A stretch of DNA of 5,939 nt from Bacillota bacterium (GTDB taxonomy: Bacteria; Bacillota; Desulfotomaculia; Desulfotomaculales; Desulfallaceae): the NCBI GenBank assembly GCA_009781965.1, contig WQUS01000130.1, forward strand, positions 1-5,939, read 5' to 3'. The position numbers and the translations under genes are program-made. This document shows, piece by piece, positions 1 to 5,358 of the stretch. Positions within the stretch are counted from its first letter, which is position 1; every line of letters begins with the position of its first letter. The notes below the pieces were generated by a model that saw only the letters and a list, made by a program, of their open reading frames with translations, was not told the DNA's origin and ran no database searches.

Positions 1-1
1 C

Positions 2-46
2 CGGCGCGACAAGTGTTTGGCCTGGCGCCGAAAACCTGTCGCGCCG
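2..46. repeat. 10-bp perfect inverted repeat at left edge
   Basis: CGGCGCGACA at 2-11 is the exact reverse complement of TGTCGCGCCG at 37-46, with 25 nt between the arms. No T-run follows, so it is not a standard intrinsic terminator. It may be a structure at the end of an upstream transcript, or part of a neighbouring repeat cut by the window edge. Positions 1-88 carry no coding region I can recognise: the three forward frames give short, unfamiliar peptides, although one frame stays open from 3 to 230 through the adjacent repeat element. Confidence 0.5.
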
Positions 47-58
47 ATCCAAAGCCCC

Positions 59-272
59 TGACCGGGCTAAAACGGCCGGCCTTAAAATGTTACTGTTCAC
101 ACGTTACTGTTCAGTGTCGAGCCGGCCCGCAAAACTATTAACCGTGCGCTCATGCTCTCCGAGAAATCGCTTACGGTTAATAGTTTTGCGCGCCGTAGTC
201 ACTATGAGTACTAACAAACACAGGGTCTGACCAGTAACCCCAAAATAGCCGGGCAAAAGTGACCGGGCTAAA
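59..272. repeat. Short direct repeat (TGACCGGGCTAAA) flanking element copy 1
   Basis: TGACCGGGCTAAA occurs at 59-71 and again at 260-272, on either side of the palindromic element at 89-238. The similarity continues imperfectly for about another 10 bases rightward (GC-rich, ending GGCC near 81 and GGGCCC near 283). A related CCGGGCAAAA lies at 249-258. The right-hand copy also forms an 8-bp inverted repeat, GCTAAAGC at 267-274 with GCTTTAGC at 308-315, just ahead of the pyrE start. No function can be assigned. The spacing is too long and imperfect for a target-site duplication. Confidence 0.5.
89..238 (+). mobile_element. MITE-like palindromic element, copy 1 (full length)
   Basis: This is a 150-bp non-coding element. 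The ends are imperfect terminal inverted repeats: GTTACTGTTCACAC at the left, and at the right (read inward) GTTACTGGTCAGAC. The left end is partly duplicated, with GTTACTGTTCA at 89-99 and again at 103-113. The centre (129-189) is a palindrome with two perfect 17-bp arms, GCAAAACTATTAACCGT at 129-145 and its complement at 173-189, around a 27-nt loop. AAAAT at 84-88 and at 242-246 might be a target-site duplication, but only if the right end is extended by three C residues. An inverted full copy lies at 3910-4057 and a decayed copy at 886-956. There is no transposase gene, so the element would have to be moved by a protein encoded elsewhere. A REP-like or other palindromic repeat class is an alternative reading. 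Confidence 0.8.
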
Positions 273-329
273 GCAGGCGGGCCCAGATTGGCGGGTTGCG
301 CCGGCTGGCTTTAGCGGAGCAAGTGGGAG

Positions 330-881
330 GTGTTTAAAGTAAATAACCGGGAACAATTAAAAGAAATGTTGGACACCCTGGCCTTTGAGCGGCGTCAGGT
401 GGTGCTGTCCTCGGGCCGCACCAGCAACTATTATTTTGACGGGCGGAAAGTTTCTCTCACCCCGCAGGGCGCCTATTTGATTGGCGAGGTTATCTGCGAT
501 ATGATTGCCAATGACAATATCGACGCAGTGGGCGGTCTGACCCTGGGGGCGGATCCCATGGTGGCTGCCGTAGGCGTGGCGGCCTACCACCGGAATATGG
601 AATTGACTCTTTTCATCGTGCGCAAGGAAGCTAAAAAACACGGCATGATGCGCTTAATCGAAGGTCCTGCTCTCAGCGCCGGCCGGCGGGTGGTGGTGCT
701 GGACGACGTCATTACCACCGGAGGCTCGATTGTCAAGGCGGTGGAAGCGGTGCGTGAAATAGGTTGTCAGGTGGTTAAGGCAATCACGCTGGTGGACAGG
801 CAGGAGGGCGGCGCTGAAATTTTGACCGGCATGGGGGTTCCCGTGGAAGCAGTTTTCAAAGCGGCGGATTTTGGCTTATAG
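330..881 (+). CDS. pyrE: Orotate phosphoribosyltransferase (PyrE)
   Basis: PyrE catalyses orotate + PRPP to orotidine 5'-monophosphate + PPi, the fifth step of de novo UMP synthesis, in the cytosol. The 183-residue length is normal for the bacterial type. Visible signatures are the N-terminal LSSGRTSNYYFD stretch (residues 26-37), GGLTLGADPM (68-77), the VRKEAKKHG catalytic loop (97-105) and the PRPP-binding motif VVLDDVITTGGS (122-133). The start is a GTG at 330; the only upstream in-frame codons before a stop (312-314) contain no start, and GGAG at 316-319 is a modest ribosome binding site. A stronger GGGAGG overlaps the GTG itself, so the exact start is slightly uncertain. In many Firmicutes pyrE ends the pyr operon; whether pyrF lies upstream cannot be seen because 1-329 is repeat-filled. 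Repeat copies in the same orientation lie on both sides of the gene. Confidence 0.93.
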   Translation: MFKVNNREQLKEMLDTLAFERRQVVLSSGRTSNYYFDGRKVSLTPQGAYLIGEVICDMIANDNIDAVGGLTLGADPMVAAVGVAAYHRNMELTLFIVRKEAKKHGMMRLIEGPALSAGRRVVVLDDVITTGGSIVKAVEAVREIGCQVVKAITLVDRQEGGAEILTGMGVPVEAVFKAADFGL

Positions 882-885
882 ACTT

Positions 886-956
886 AAAACTAATCGCTTA
901 CGGTTAACGTTTTGGAGTGCCTGGACTTTGACTATCAACAAACACTGAATAGTAAC
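886..956 (+). repeat. Decayed, internally deleted copy of the palindromic element (copy 3)
   Basis: AATCGCTTACGGTTAA at 892-907 is identical to 165-180 of copy 1. It continues through GTTTTG, a diverged middle, AACAAACAC at 937-945 and a terminal AGTAAC at 951-956. Preceding it, AAAACTA at 886-892 matches the first bases of the copy 1 core, so about 27 bp of the centre appear deleted and the left arm is lost. The TGCCTGG at 918-924 is shared with copy 2 rather than copy 1. The right end reads TGAATAGTAAC, close to the complement of the left-end repeat of copy 1, which supports the terminal inverted repeat assignment. It starts five bases after the pyrE stop. Confidence 0.72.
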
Positions 957-976
957 GGTAGGTGATTTTTGGCAGG

Positions 977-1015
977 AAAGACTTGTGAAATGTATTGCAA
1001 GTCTTTTTATTTTTT
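977..1015 (+). terminator. Intrinsic terminator after pyrE
   Basis: AAAGACTTG at 977-985 pairs perfectly with CAAGTCTTT at 998-1006 around a 12-nt loop. The downstream arm runs into a T-rich tract (five Ts, an A, six Ts, to 1015). It lies about 95 nt after the pyrE stop, past the decayed repeat, and would end the pyrE transcript. Its downstream arm overlaps the promoter of the next gene. Confidence 0.8.
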
Positions 1016-1025
1016 ATGCTATAAT
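995..1025 (+). promoter_or_regulatory. Extended -10 sigma-A-type promoter for the kinase gene
   Basis: TGCTATAAT at 1017-1025 combines a consensus -10 hexamer (1020-1025) with the upstream TG of an extended -10. The best -35 candidate is TTGCAA at 995-1000, with a long 19-bp spacer, so the extended -10 is probably the main determinant. Transcription would begin near 1032, giving a leader of about 28 nt before the ATG at 1060. Confidence 0.7.
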
Positions 1026-1059
1026 TAGTTAACCAATAATTTATTGCTGAGGTGTGATC

Positions 1060-2763
1060 ATGGCGCAACAGGATAACAAGGTTACCCAAGCAGATACTTA
1101 TAAAATTAACATTACCGGTTACGGTACGTTGGATGTGCTTCCGGGAACGACGTTTTTGGATTTATTGTCCTATGATCGAATTAACCGGAGAACCCCGGTG
1201 GTGGCGGCATATGTCAACAATGTTTTAATGGGGCTGCAGGCCGTCATAGCAAGCGACTGCAATATTGAATTTGTGGATTTGGAAAGCCAGTACGGTGCGG
1301 ACGGTATGCGCATCTACACCCGCAGCATGGTGATGCTGCTGGTGAAGGCGGCCAGCGAGGTGCTGCCCGGCTGTCAAGTAAAGATGGAGCATACCCTGGG
1401 TAATGGAGTGTATGGCGAAATTGACTACCATCGGTTTGTCCGCCTTGCCGATATCCAAGCCATTGAAAAGCGGATGCGGGAAATTGTGCAGGAGGACAAA
1501 CCAATTGAGGTTCGCCAGGTGGATAAAGAGCAGGCGAAAGAGCTTTTAACAGAGTCCAAACAAACGGAAAAGCTGGATCTGCTGCGCTACCACAAACATG
1601 ACAAAATATGGATCCACACCTGCTGTTGGTTCCACGACATTAGCTACGGGAATATGGTGCCCAGTACCGGCTACCTAAAGTTGTTCCGCCTGCGTTATTA
1701 CATGCCCGGCTTTATTCTGGAGCTTCCGGAACCGGAGAGCCCGCGGGTGCTGCCGGCATATGTGGAACATGGCAAGCTGGCAAATATTTATTATGAATCG
1801 GTGAAGTGGAGCAACGTTTTAAAGGTGCGCAATCTGATTGATTTGAACAAAACACTGGAGGAGAATAACGGCAGTAATCTGATTCGGGTGGCCGAAGCGT
1901 TTCATGAAAAAAGAATCAGTCAAATTGCCGATTCCATTATTAAAAATATTGATTTGATCCGCATTGTGCTGATTGCCGGGCCTTCTTCCTCCGGCAAGAC
2001 ATCCTTTGCCCAGCGTTTGGGGGTGCAGCTGCGGGTTAACGGTATTAACCCGGTACCCATTTCGTTGGACGATTACTTTGTGGATCGTGAACAAACGCCG
2101 CGGGATAAGAATGGCGAATTCGATTTTGAGTGTTTGGAGGCCATTGCCAGTGATTTGTTTAACGAACACTTGATCAGCCTCATCCAGGGTGAGGAGATTG
2201 AACTGCCTAAATATGACTTTGTGGCTGGCAAGCGGAGCAACAGCGGCAGGATGCTTAAGCTGGGCCCGCAGGATTTATTGGTTGTGGAGGGGATCCATGG
2301 CCTGAACGATCAGCTGACCACTTCAATCCCCAAAGGACGCAAGTTTAAAATCTATGTCAGCGCGCTAACCCAGTTGAATCTGGACAGCCATAACTGGATC
2401 CCGACCACCTATATGCGCATGCTGAGAAGGATTGTGCGGGATCATAACTTCCGGGGCAGCTCGGCTACGGAAACAATCAGGCGCTGGCCTTCCATTAAGC
2501 ACGGCGAGGAAAAACACATTTTCCCCTTCCAGGAAAGCGCCGACGTGATGTTTAATTCAGCCTTGATCTATGAGCTGGCGGTATTAAAGGGCTTTGCGAT
2601 GCCTATTTTGAACACGGTGAGCCAGGAAGATCGGGAGTATGCTATGGCGCAGCGATTAAGGCGTTTCTTGAGCTACTTTATCCAAGTGCCCTGTGACGAT
2701 GTGCCCCTTAATTCAATCGTGCGGGAGTTTATCGGCAACTCCTGTTTTTTCCCCGCCGAGTGA
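1060..2763 (+). CDS. TGS-domain / uridine kinase-like P-loop nucleoside kinase fusion
   Basis: This 567-residue protein joins an N-terminal region related to threonyl-tRNA synthetase (a TGS-like fold at about residues 12-75, then a SAD-like stretch with HTLGNGVYGEID at 111-122) to a C-terminal phosphoribulokinase/uridine kinase domain. The kinase part shows Walker A GPSSSGKT at 307-314, SLDDYF at 335-340 (the uridine kinase acidic substrate/metal motif) and VVEGIHGLN at 408-416. The position of the second His of the synthetase HxxxH motif is Asn115, so no aminoacyl-editing activity is expected. The predicted activity is ATP-dependent phosphorylation of a nucleoside, probably uridine or cytidine; the substrate is inferred from family only. 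ATG at 1060 is preferred over GTG at 1054 because GAGGTG at 1049-1054 then sits 5 nt upstream as the ribosome binding site. It has its own promoter and is convergent with the next gene, 11 bp away. Confidence 0.88.
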   Translation: MAQQDNKVTQADTYKINITGYGTLDVLPGTTFLDLLSYDRINRRTPVVAAYVNNVLMGLQAVIASDCNIEFVDLESQYGADGMRIYTRSMVMLLVKAASEVLPGCQVKMEHTLGNGVYGEIDYHRFVRLADIQAIEKRMREIVQEDKPIEVRQVDKEQAKELLTESKQTEKLDLLRYHKHDKIWIHTCCWFHDISYGNMVPSTGYLKLFRLRYYMPGFILELPEPESPRVLPAYVEHGKLANIYYESVKWSNVLKVRNLIDLNKTLEENNGSNLIRVAEAFHEKRISQIADSIIKNIDLIRIVLIAGPSSSGKTSFAQRLGVQLRVNGINPVPISLDDYFVDREQTPRDKNGEFDFECLEAIASDLFNEHLISLIQGEEIELPKYDFVAGKRSNSGRMLKLGPQDLLVVEGIHGLNDQLTTSIPKGRKFKIYVSALTQLNLDSHNWIPTTYMRMLRRIVRDHNFRGSSATETIRRWPSIKHGEEKHIFPFQESADVMFNSALIYELAVLKGFAMPILNTVSQEDREYAMAQRLRRFLSYFIQVPCDDVPLNSIVREFIGNSCFFPAE

Positions 2764-2774
2764 AGACAGGGTGA

Positions 2775-3077
2775 CTATTTGAGCGGAATCCTGATCTGGC
2801 GGATTGTTTTGGGTTTGGATTCGGAAGCGATGACGTCAACGACAAAGTGGCTGAATTGTTTGTGTACCCCGGTGGCCAGACCGTAAGTGCGCAGCCCGTG
2901 CCGATCCAGGATCTGGACCAGCTCGCCATAGATCCATGCTTCCATGCTCAGTCTTTGGTTCAGATCCGAATCATCAATGCCCTGCAAGGATTTGCGTACC
3001 GAGGCCTCAAATTCGTCCAGGGCGGGAACAAGCGGAGAAATATTAAATTCCTCGCAGTCCTCAATGATATCGATCAT
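2775..3077 (-). CDS. Small uncharacterised protein (100 aa)
   Basis: I do not recognise a family. The product is soluble, with no signal peptide or membrane segment. Its N-terminal half is acidic (IIEDCEEF, EFEAS, GIDDSD). A tryptophan/tyrosine-containing helix-like middle follows (MEAWIYGELVQILDRHG). The C-terminus is basic, ending KTIRQIRIPLK. On the minus strand the start at 3077 is preferred because GGGGAG (3091-3086) lies 8 nt upstream of that ATG; an in-frame ATG at 3098 would add seven residues but lacks a good ribosome binding site. The GGGGAG, the spacing and the open frame between two well-supported genes argue that it is real. It is convergent with the kinase gene and divergent from the GIY-YIG gene. 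The 103-bp divergent gap presumably holds promoters for both strands, but none is close to consensus. Confidence 0.72.
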   Translation of the reverse strand: MIDIIEDCEEFNISPLVPALDEFEASVRKSLQGIDDSDLNQRLSMEAWIYGELVQILDRHGLRTYGLATGVHKQFSHFVVDVIASESKPKTIRQIRIPLK

Positions 3078-3180
3078 CTGCTCATCTCCCCAATGCATAT
3101 GGTATATGTTACCACATGTTCAGCCAAATAGCTATAGAAAAGATTGTATAAATTTGTATGTAAAGGCGGAAATATAGTTT

Positions 3181-3462
3181 ATGCCTCCAGAGTGTTGGTA
3201 CGTATATATATTAAGATGCAATGACGATACTCTTTACGCCGGCTGCGCCGCCAATCCGCAGGCCAGACTGCAAAAACACAACCTGGGAGTGGCCAGCAAG
3301 TATACCCGTTCCCGGTTGCCGGTGCAAATGGTCTATAGCGAGGTTTTACCGGACCGGAGCAGTGCTTTGCGCAGAGAAAAGGCCATTAAAGCATTAAGCC
3401 GCCGGGATAAACTGCTTTTGATCAGTGAGTCTGATAAAAATAACGGGAGACGGAGGGATTAA
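3181..3462 (+). CDS. GIY-YIG domain protein, UPF0213/YhbQ type
   Basis: This 93-residue protein is a single GIY-YIG nuclease-fold domain of the small stand-alone kind. The motif appears as YVYILRC (7-13) and LYAGCA (18-23), where most relatives have LYTGIT. It continues with the conserved Arg29 and LQKHN (30-34), KYTRSRLPVQMVYSE (40-54) and Glu66 in RREKAIKAL, near the usual position of the catalytic Glu. Members of this family have been linked to DNA-processing roles in a few bacteria, but the usual function is unsettled. ATG at 3181 follows an imperfect AAGGCGGA at about 3163-3170. The stop at 3460-3462 is one base before the DUF523 start codon, so the two are almost certainly co-transcribed. 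The Cys-Ala in place of the usual YxG-Ile-Thr is a mild departure from the family. Confidence 0.88.
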   Translation: MPPECWYVYILRCNDDTLYAGCAANPQARLQKHNLGVASKYTRSRLPVQMVYSEVLPDRSSALRREKAIKALSRRDKLLLISESDKNNGRRRD

Positions 3463-3463
3463 G

Positions 3464-3946
3464 GTGCTTATTATCAGCGCCTGTCTGGCCGGTGTTAGGT
3501 GCCGCTATAGCGGAGACGCGGCCGGCCATGATCCGGAACTTAAGCGCCTGGCGGAAAGTGGCCGGGCGCTGCTCCTTTGCCCGGAAGTGCTGGGCGGCGC
3601 TCCGGTCCCCCGGGAGCCATGTGAAATAAAAGGCGGAGACGGTTTTGACGTATTGGCTGGCCGGGCGCGGGTTTATACTAAACATGGCGCAGACAAAACA
3701 GATGTTTTTCTGGCCGGCGCGGCCAGCGTTCTGGACGCGGCCCGGCGGTGCGGAGCAAAAACAGCCATTTTGAAAGAGCGGAGTCCCTCCTGTGGCAGCG
3801 CCTCCATTTACGACGGCACTTTTTCCGGCCGGCAAAGGCCCGGTTGTGGCTGTACGGCGGCCATCCTGCTGCGGGCGGGATTGACAGTTTGTTCGGAGGA
3901 GAATTACCGGTTACTGGTCAGACCCTGTGCTTGTTGGTACTCATAG
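3464..3946 (+). CDS. DUF523 family protein, TudS-like (thiouracil desulfidase relative)
   Basis: DUF523 proteins are small cytosolic proteins. A characterised member, TudS, removes sulfur from thiouracil using a [4Fe-4S] cluster held by three cysteines. Here the matching cysteines are visible as SACL (Cys7), CPEVLGG (Cys39) and ERSPSCGS (Cys110), with further family motifs GGDGFDVL (57-64) and IYDGTFSG. I infer an Fe-S-dependent role; the substrate is not shown. The GTG at 3464 is chosen because GGAGGG at 3452-3457 lies 6 nt upstream; an in-frame GTG at 3425 would sit inside the previous gene. The family normally ends near the SEENY equivalent (about residue 148). From 3910 onward the sequence is repeat element, so the last 11 residues (LLVRPCACWYS) and the stop are element-encoded. 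This adds two cysteines and a tryptophan. Activity could be intact, since the addition lies after the conserved core. Confidence 0.88.
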   Translation: MLIISACLAGVRCRYSGDAAGHDPELKRLAESGRALLLCPEVLGGAPVPREPCEIKGGDGFDVLAGRARVYTKHGADKTDVFLAGAASVLDAARRCGAKTAILKERSPSCGSASIYDGTFSGRQRPGCGCTAAILLRAGLTVCSEENYRLLVRPCACWYS

Positions 3947-4057
3947 CCCAGGCATGCAAAACTATTAACCGTAAGCGATTTCTCGGAGAGTATGAGCGCA
4001 CGGTTAATAGTTTTGCTTGCCGGCTCGATGTGAAAGCAGTAACGTGTGAACAGTAAA
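3910..4057 (-). mobile_element. MITE-like palindromic element, copy 2 (inverted, full length)
   Basis: This is the reverse complement of copy 1. Its 61-bp palindromic core (3956-4016) matches 129-189 at 60 of 61 positions, the one change lying in the loop. The arms GCAAAACTATTAACCGT (3956-3972) and its complement (4000-4016) are perfect. The right arm of the element (3910-3944 here) matches copy 1 nearly base for base, including CAGGGTCTGACCAGTAAC. The other end (4017-4057) keeps the 20-base end segment of copy 1 apart from the final base, with a diverged 7-8 nt patch before TCGAGCCGGC. The element starts inside the DUF523 reading frame and ends 37 bp before a strong promoter. The hairpin could also act as a transcription stop, though no T-tract follows it directly. 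Confidence 0.82.
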
Positions 4058-4094
4058 ACTGCGGCAGAAAATTTGTTTGCTTTAAAAATAAAAC

Positions 4095-4123
4095 TTGACG
4101 ATTGACCAGCCAAAAGCTATAAT
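4095..4123 (+). promoter_or_regulatory. Near-consensus sigma-A promoter
   Basis: TTGACG at 4095-4100 is followed by a 17-bp spacer and a perfect TATAAT at 4118-4123; a second TTGACC lies at 4102-4107 inside the spacer. This is the strongest promoter in the window. Transcription should start near 4130, giving a leader of about 54 nt ahead of the ATG at 4184 and serving the membrane protein and probably the YkgJ-like gene. Confidence 0.85.
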
Positions 4124-4183
4124 TTAACCAAACACATGTTCAGGTTAAACAAGCTTGATAACTTGACGAGGGAGGCTGGGTTA

Positions 4184-4423
4184 ATGCAGGCTAATGCCGC
4201 TGTTTGGGAGCAAATATACGATGAGATTTGCGATGAATATGACGAAATTGCCAGTGAGGCTGCTTCGGTTAAACTTGACCAAGGCGAAAACACGTTCGTG
4301 GGAAAAGTGCAAAGGTGGCTGGAAGGGGAAGATTCACCGCTGGCCTTGCTGATGGCTTATGGCTTGTGCGGTCTGGCGGCGTTATATTTTTTGGGCCGGG
4401 TCATACATAGTTTTGCGGCTTAA
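4184..4423 (+). CDS. Small single-pass membrane protein (79 aa), unknown function
   Basis: I do not recognise a family. The N-terminal part is an acidic, probably helical stretch (residues 9-25, with EQIYDEICDEYDEI). After a linker comes one hydrophobic segment, LALLMAYGLCGLAALYFLG (53-71), and then a short RVIHSFAA tail. This suggests a tail-anchored protein with its acidic domain in the cytosol; the orientation is inferred. ATG at 4184 is chosen because GAGGGAGG at 4168-4175 sits 8 nt upstream. An in-frame ATG at 4136 has no ribosome binding site and lies about 6 nt from the predicted transcription start. It is expressed from the consensus promoter at 4095-4123 and lies 79 bp before the YkgJ-like gene on the same strand. 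Confidence 0.78.
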   Translation: MQANAAVWEQIYDEICDEYDEIASEAASVKLDQGENTFVGKVQRWLEGEDSPLALLMAYGLCGLAALYFLGRVIHSFAA

Positions 4424-4431
4424 ACAGAAAA

Positions 4432-4469
4432 TATTTCAGGCAGGGATTAGACGCCGCGGCCCTGAAATA
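4432..4469 (+). repeat. 9-bp inverted repeat between the membrane protein and YkgJ-like genes
   Basis: TATTTCAGG at 4432-4440 pairs exactly with CCTGAAATA at 4461-4469 around a 20-nt, GC-rich loop. No T-tract follows, so it is not a canonical terminator. It may be an mRNA structure that tunes processing or read-through between the two genes, or a protein-binding site. Function is unknown. Confidence 0.5.
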
Positions 4470-4502
4470 GAAAGAGGGTGTAAAAGCGGAGGAGGTTTAT
4501 AA

Positions 4503-5336
4503 ATGGTTTTTGATTTTCAAAAAGGGGTTTTGGAAAAGCTGCAAACGGATACCCTGGAGGAACTGAACCCGGAGCATGCTTTTCATTTTTCCTGCTGTGA
4601 CGAATGTATGGGCCGGTGCTGCCGCAAAATAACTATTTTGCTTGAGCCTTGGGACATTGAAGTGATGGCCAGACATTTGGAAATGCCGGGGCAACAATTC
4701 TTTACTACTTATTGCACCATGGAACTGGATCGTCAGACCGGCTGGCCGGCGGTATGGCTGACCCACGCCGCTGACGGGCCGTGCGCCTTCATGCTGCCGG
4801 ACGGCAAGTGCTCAATTTATCCGGCCCGGTCCGGTAATTGCCGCACTTTTCCTTTGGGCCGCGCCGTCCGCTATGTTAAGGAGGACTCATTGGGCCAACC
4901 CAGCCGGGACGAACGGCTCTTTATGGTGGAGCGGATGCAGTTTTGTCTGGGAGACCGGGACGGCAAGTCCTGGACGGTGCAAGAATGGCTGGACGACGCC
5001 GATGTTTTAACCTGGTACCGGATGTCGGACCAGTACACCGAACTGGTCGATTACGCCATGCGGGAGCTGTCTGTGCGGCAGTGGATGAATGACAGCGTGC
5101 TGCGGATGGTCATTCCCTTTTTATATGCGCCGGACATCCTGCGCAAGCGTTTAGGCGCCGCCGTAGATGAGGTTAGCCATGAGGAATTCCACCGGCGGCG
5201 CATGGCGGCGGTTAAAATGATTCTGACTGACCTGGCCGCCGGATTTGGCTGCGGGCCGCGGGCCGGCAAAGGCGCCGCCGTAAATAGCGGCAGTTTAATG
5301 GAGCGGGTGGGCAGCGTGCTGGCCGGGGGTAAGTAA
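4503..5336 (+). CDS. YkgJ family cysteine-cluster protein (putative Fe/Zn-binding)
   Basis: This 277-residue protein carries the CxxCxxxCC-type metal-chelating signature of the YkgJ family (putative zinc- or iron-chelating domain). The N-terminal cluster is SCCDECMGRCC, with Cys31, 32, 35, 39 and 40. It is followed by GPCAFML (Cys94), DGKCSIYPAR (Cys103) and NCRTFPLGR (Cys113). A further FCLG (Cys148) before SWTVQEWL corresponds to the family's usual CPG-plus-TVEEWL segment. Residues from about 165 on form a lineage-specific tail with no motif I recognise. The biochemical role of most YkgJ proteins is unknown; metal binding is a family inference. The ribosome binding site GGAGGAGG at 4488-4495 lies 7 nt before ATG, which predicts efficient translation. 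It probably shares the transcript of the upstream membrane protein. Confidence 0.88.
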   Translation: MVFDFQKGVLEKLQTDTLEELNPEHAFHFSCCDECMGRCCRKITILLEPWDIEVMARHLEMPGQQFFTTYCTMELDRQTGWPAVWLTHAADGPCAFMLPDGKCSIYPARSGNCRTFPLGRAVRYVKEDSLGQPSRDERLFMVERMQFCLGDRDGKSWTVQEWLDDADVLTWYRMSDQYTELVDYAMRELSVRQWMNDSVLRMVIPFLYAPDILRKRLGAAVDEVSHEEFHRRRMAAVKMILTDLAAGFGCGPRAGKGAAVNSGSLMERVGSVLAGGK

Positions 5337-5350
5337 ACGGCCTGTTTTAT
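5321..5350 (+). terminator. Weak candidate terminator after the YkgJ-like gene
   Basis: GGCCG at 5321-5325 pairs with CGGCC at 5338-5342, followed by TGTTTTAT. The stem is only 5 bp and overlaps the end of the coding region, so this is tentative. It lies in the short convergent gap before the transporter gene, where a transcription stop is expected. Confidence 0.3.
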
Positions 5351-5358
5351 TAGCTATT

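Noticed and set aside
3..230. Forward frame open from the left edge through repeat copy 1, possibly the end of an upstream gene
   Set aside because: The translated residues resemble no family I know, and most of the frame runs through the non-coding repeat; the short open length is expected by chance in GC-rich sequence.
1225..2173. Several open frames on both strands inside the kinase gene
   Set aside because: They are out-of-frame shadows of a well-supported gene, with no recognisable domains.
3425..3463. Upstream GTG start for the DUF523 gene
   Set aside because: It lies inside the GIY-YIG coding region and adds 13 residues not typical of the family; the GTG at 3464 has a well-spaced GGAGGG.
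3422..3835. Minus-strand open frame opposite the GIY-YIG and DUF523 genes
   Set aside because: It is fully antisense to two recognised genes, and its translation matches no known family.
3910..4057. Repeat copy 2 interpreted as only an intrinsic terminator
   Set aside because: The same sequence occurs at 89-238 away from any visible gene end, the similarity extends well beyond the hairpin, and no T-tract follows the stem.
89..4057. CRISPR array
   Set aside because: The repeats are few, widely spaced, in mixed orientation and unequal in length, with genes between them and no spacer pattern.
4136..4183. Longer start for the small membrane protein
   Set aside because: It has no ribosome binding site and lies about 6 nt from the predicted transcription start; ATG at 4184 has GAGGGAGG at ideal spacing.
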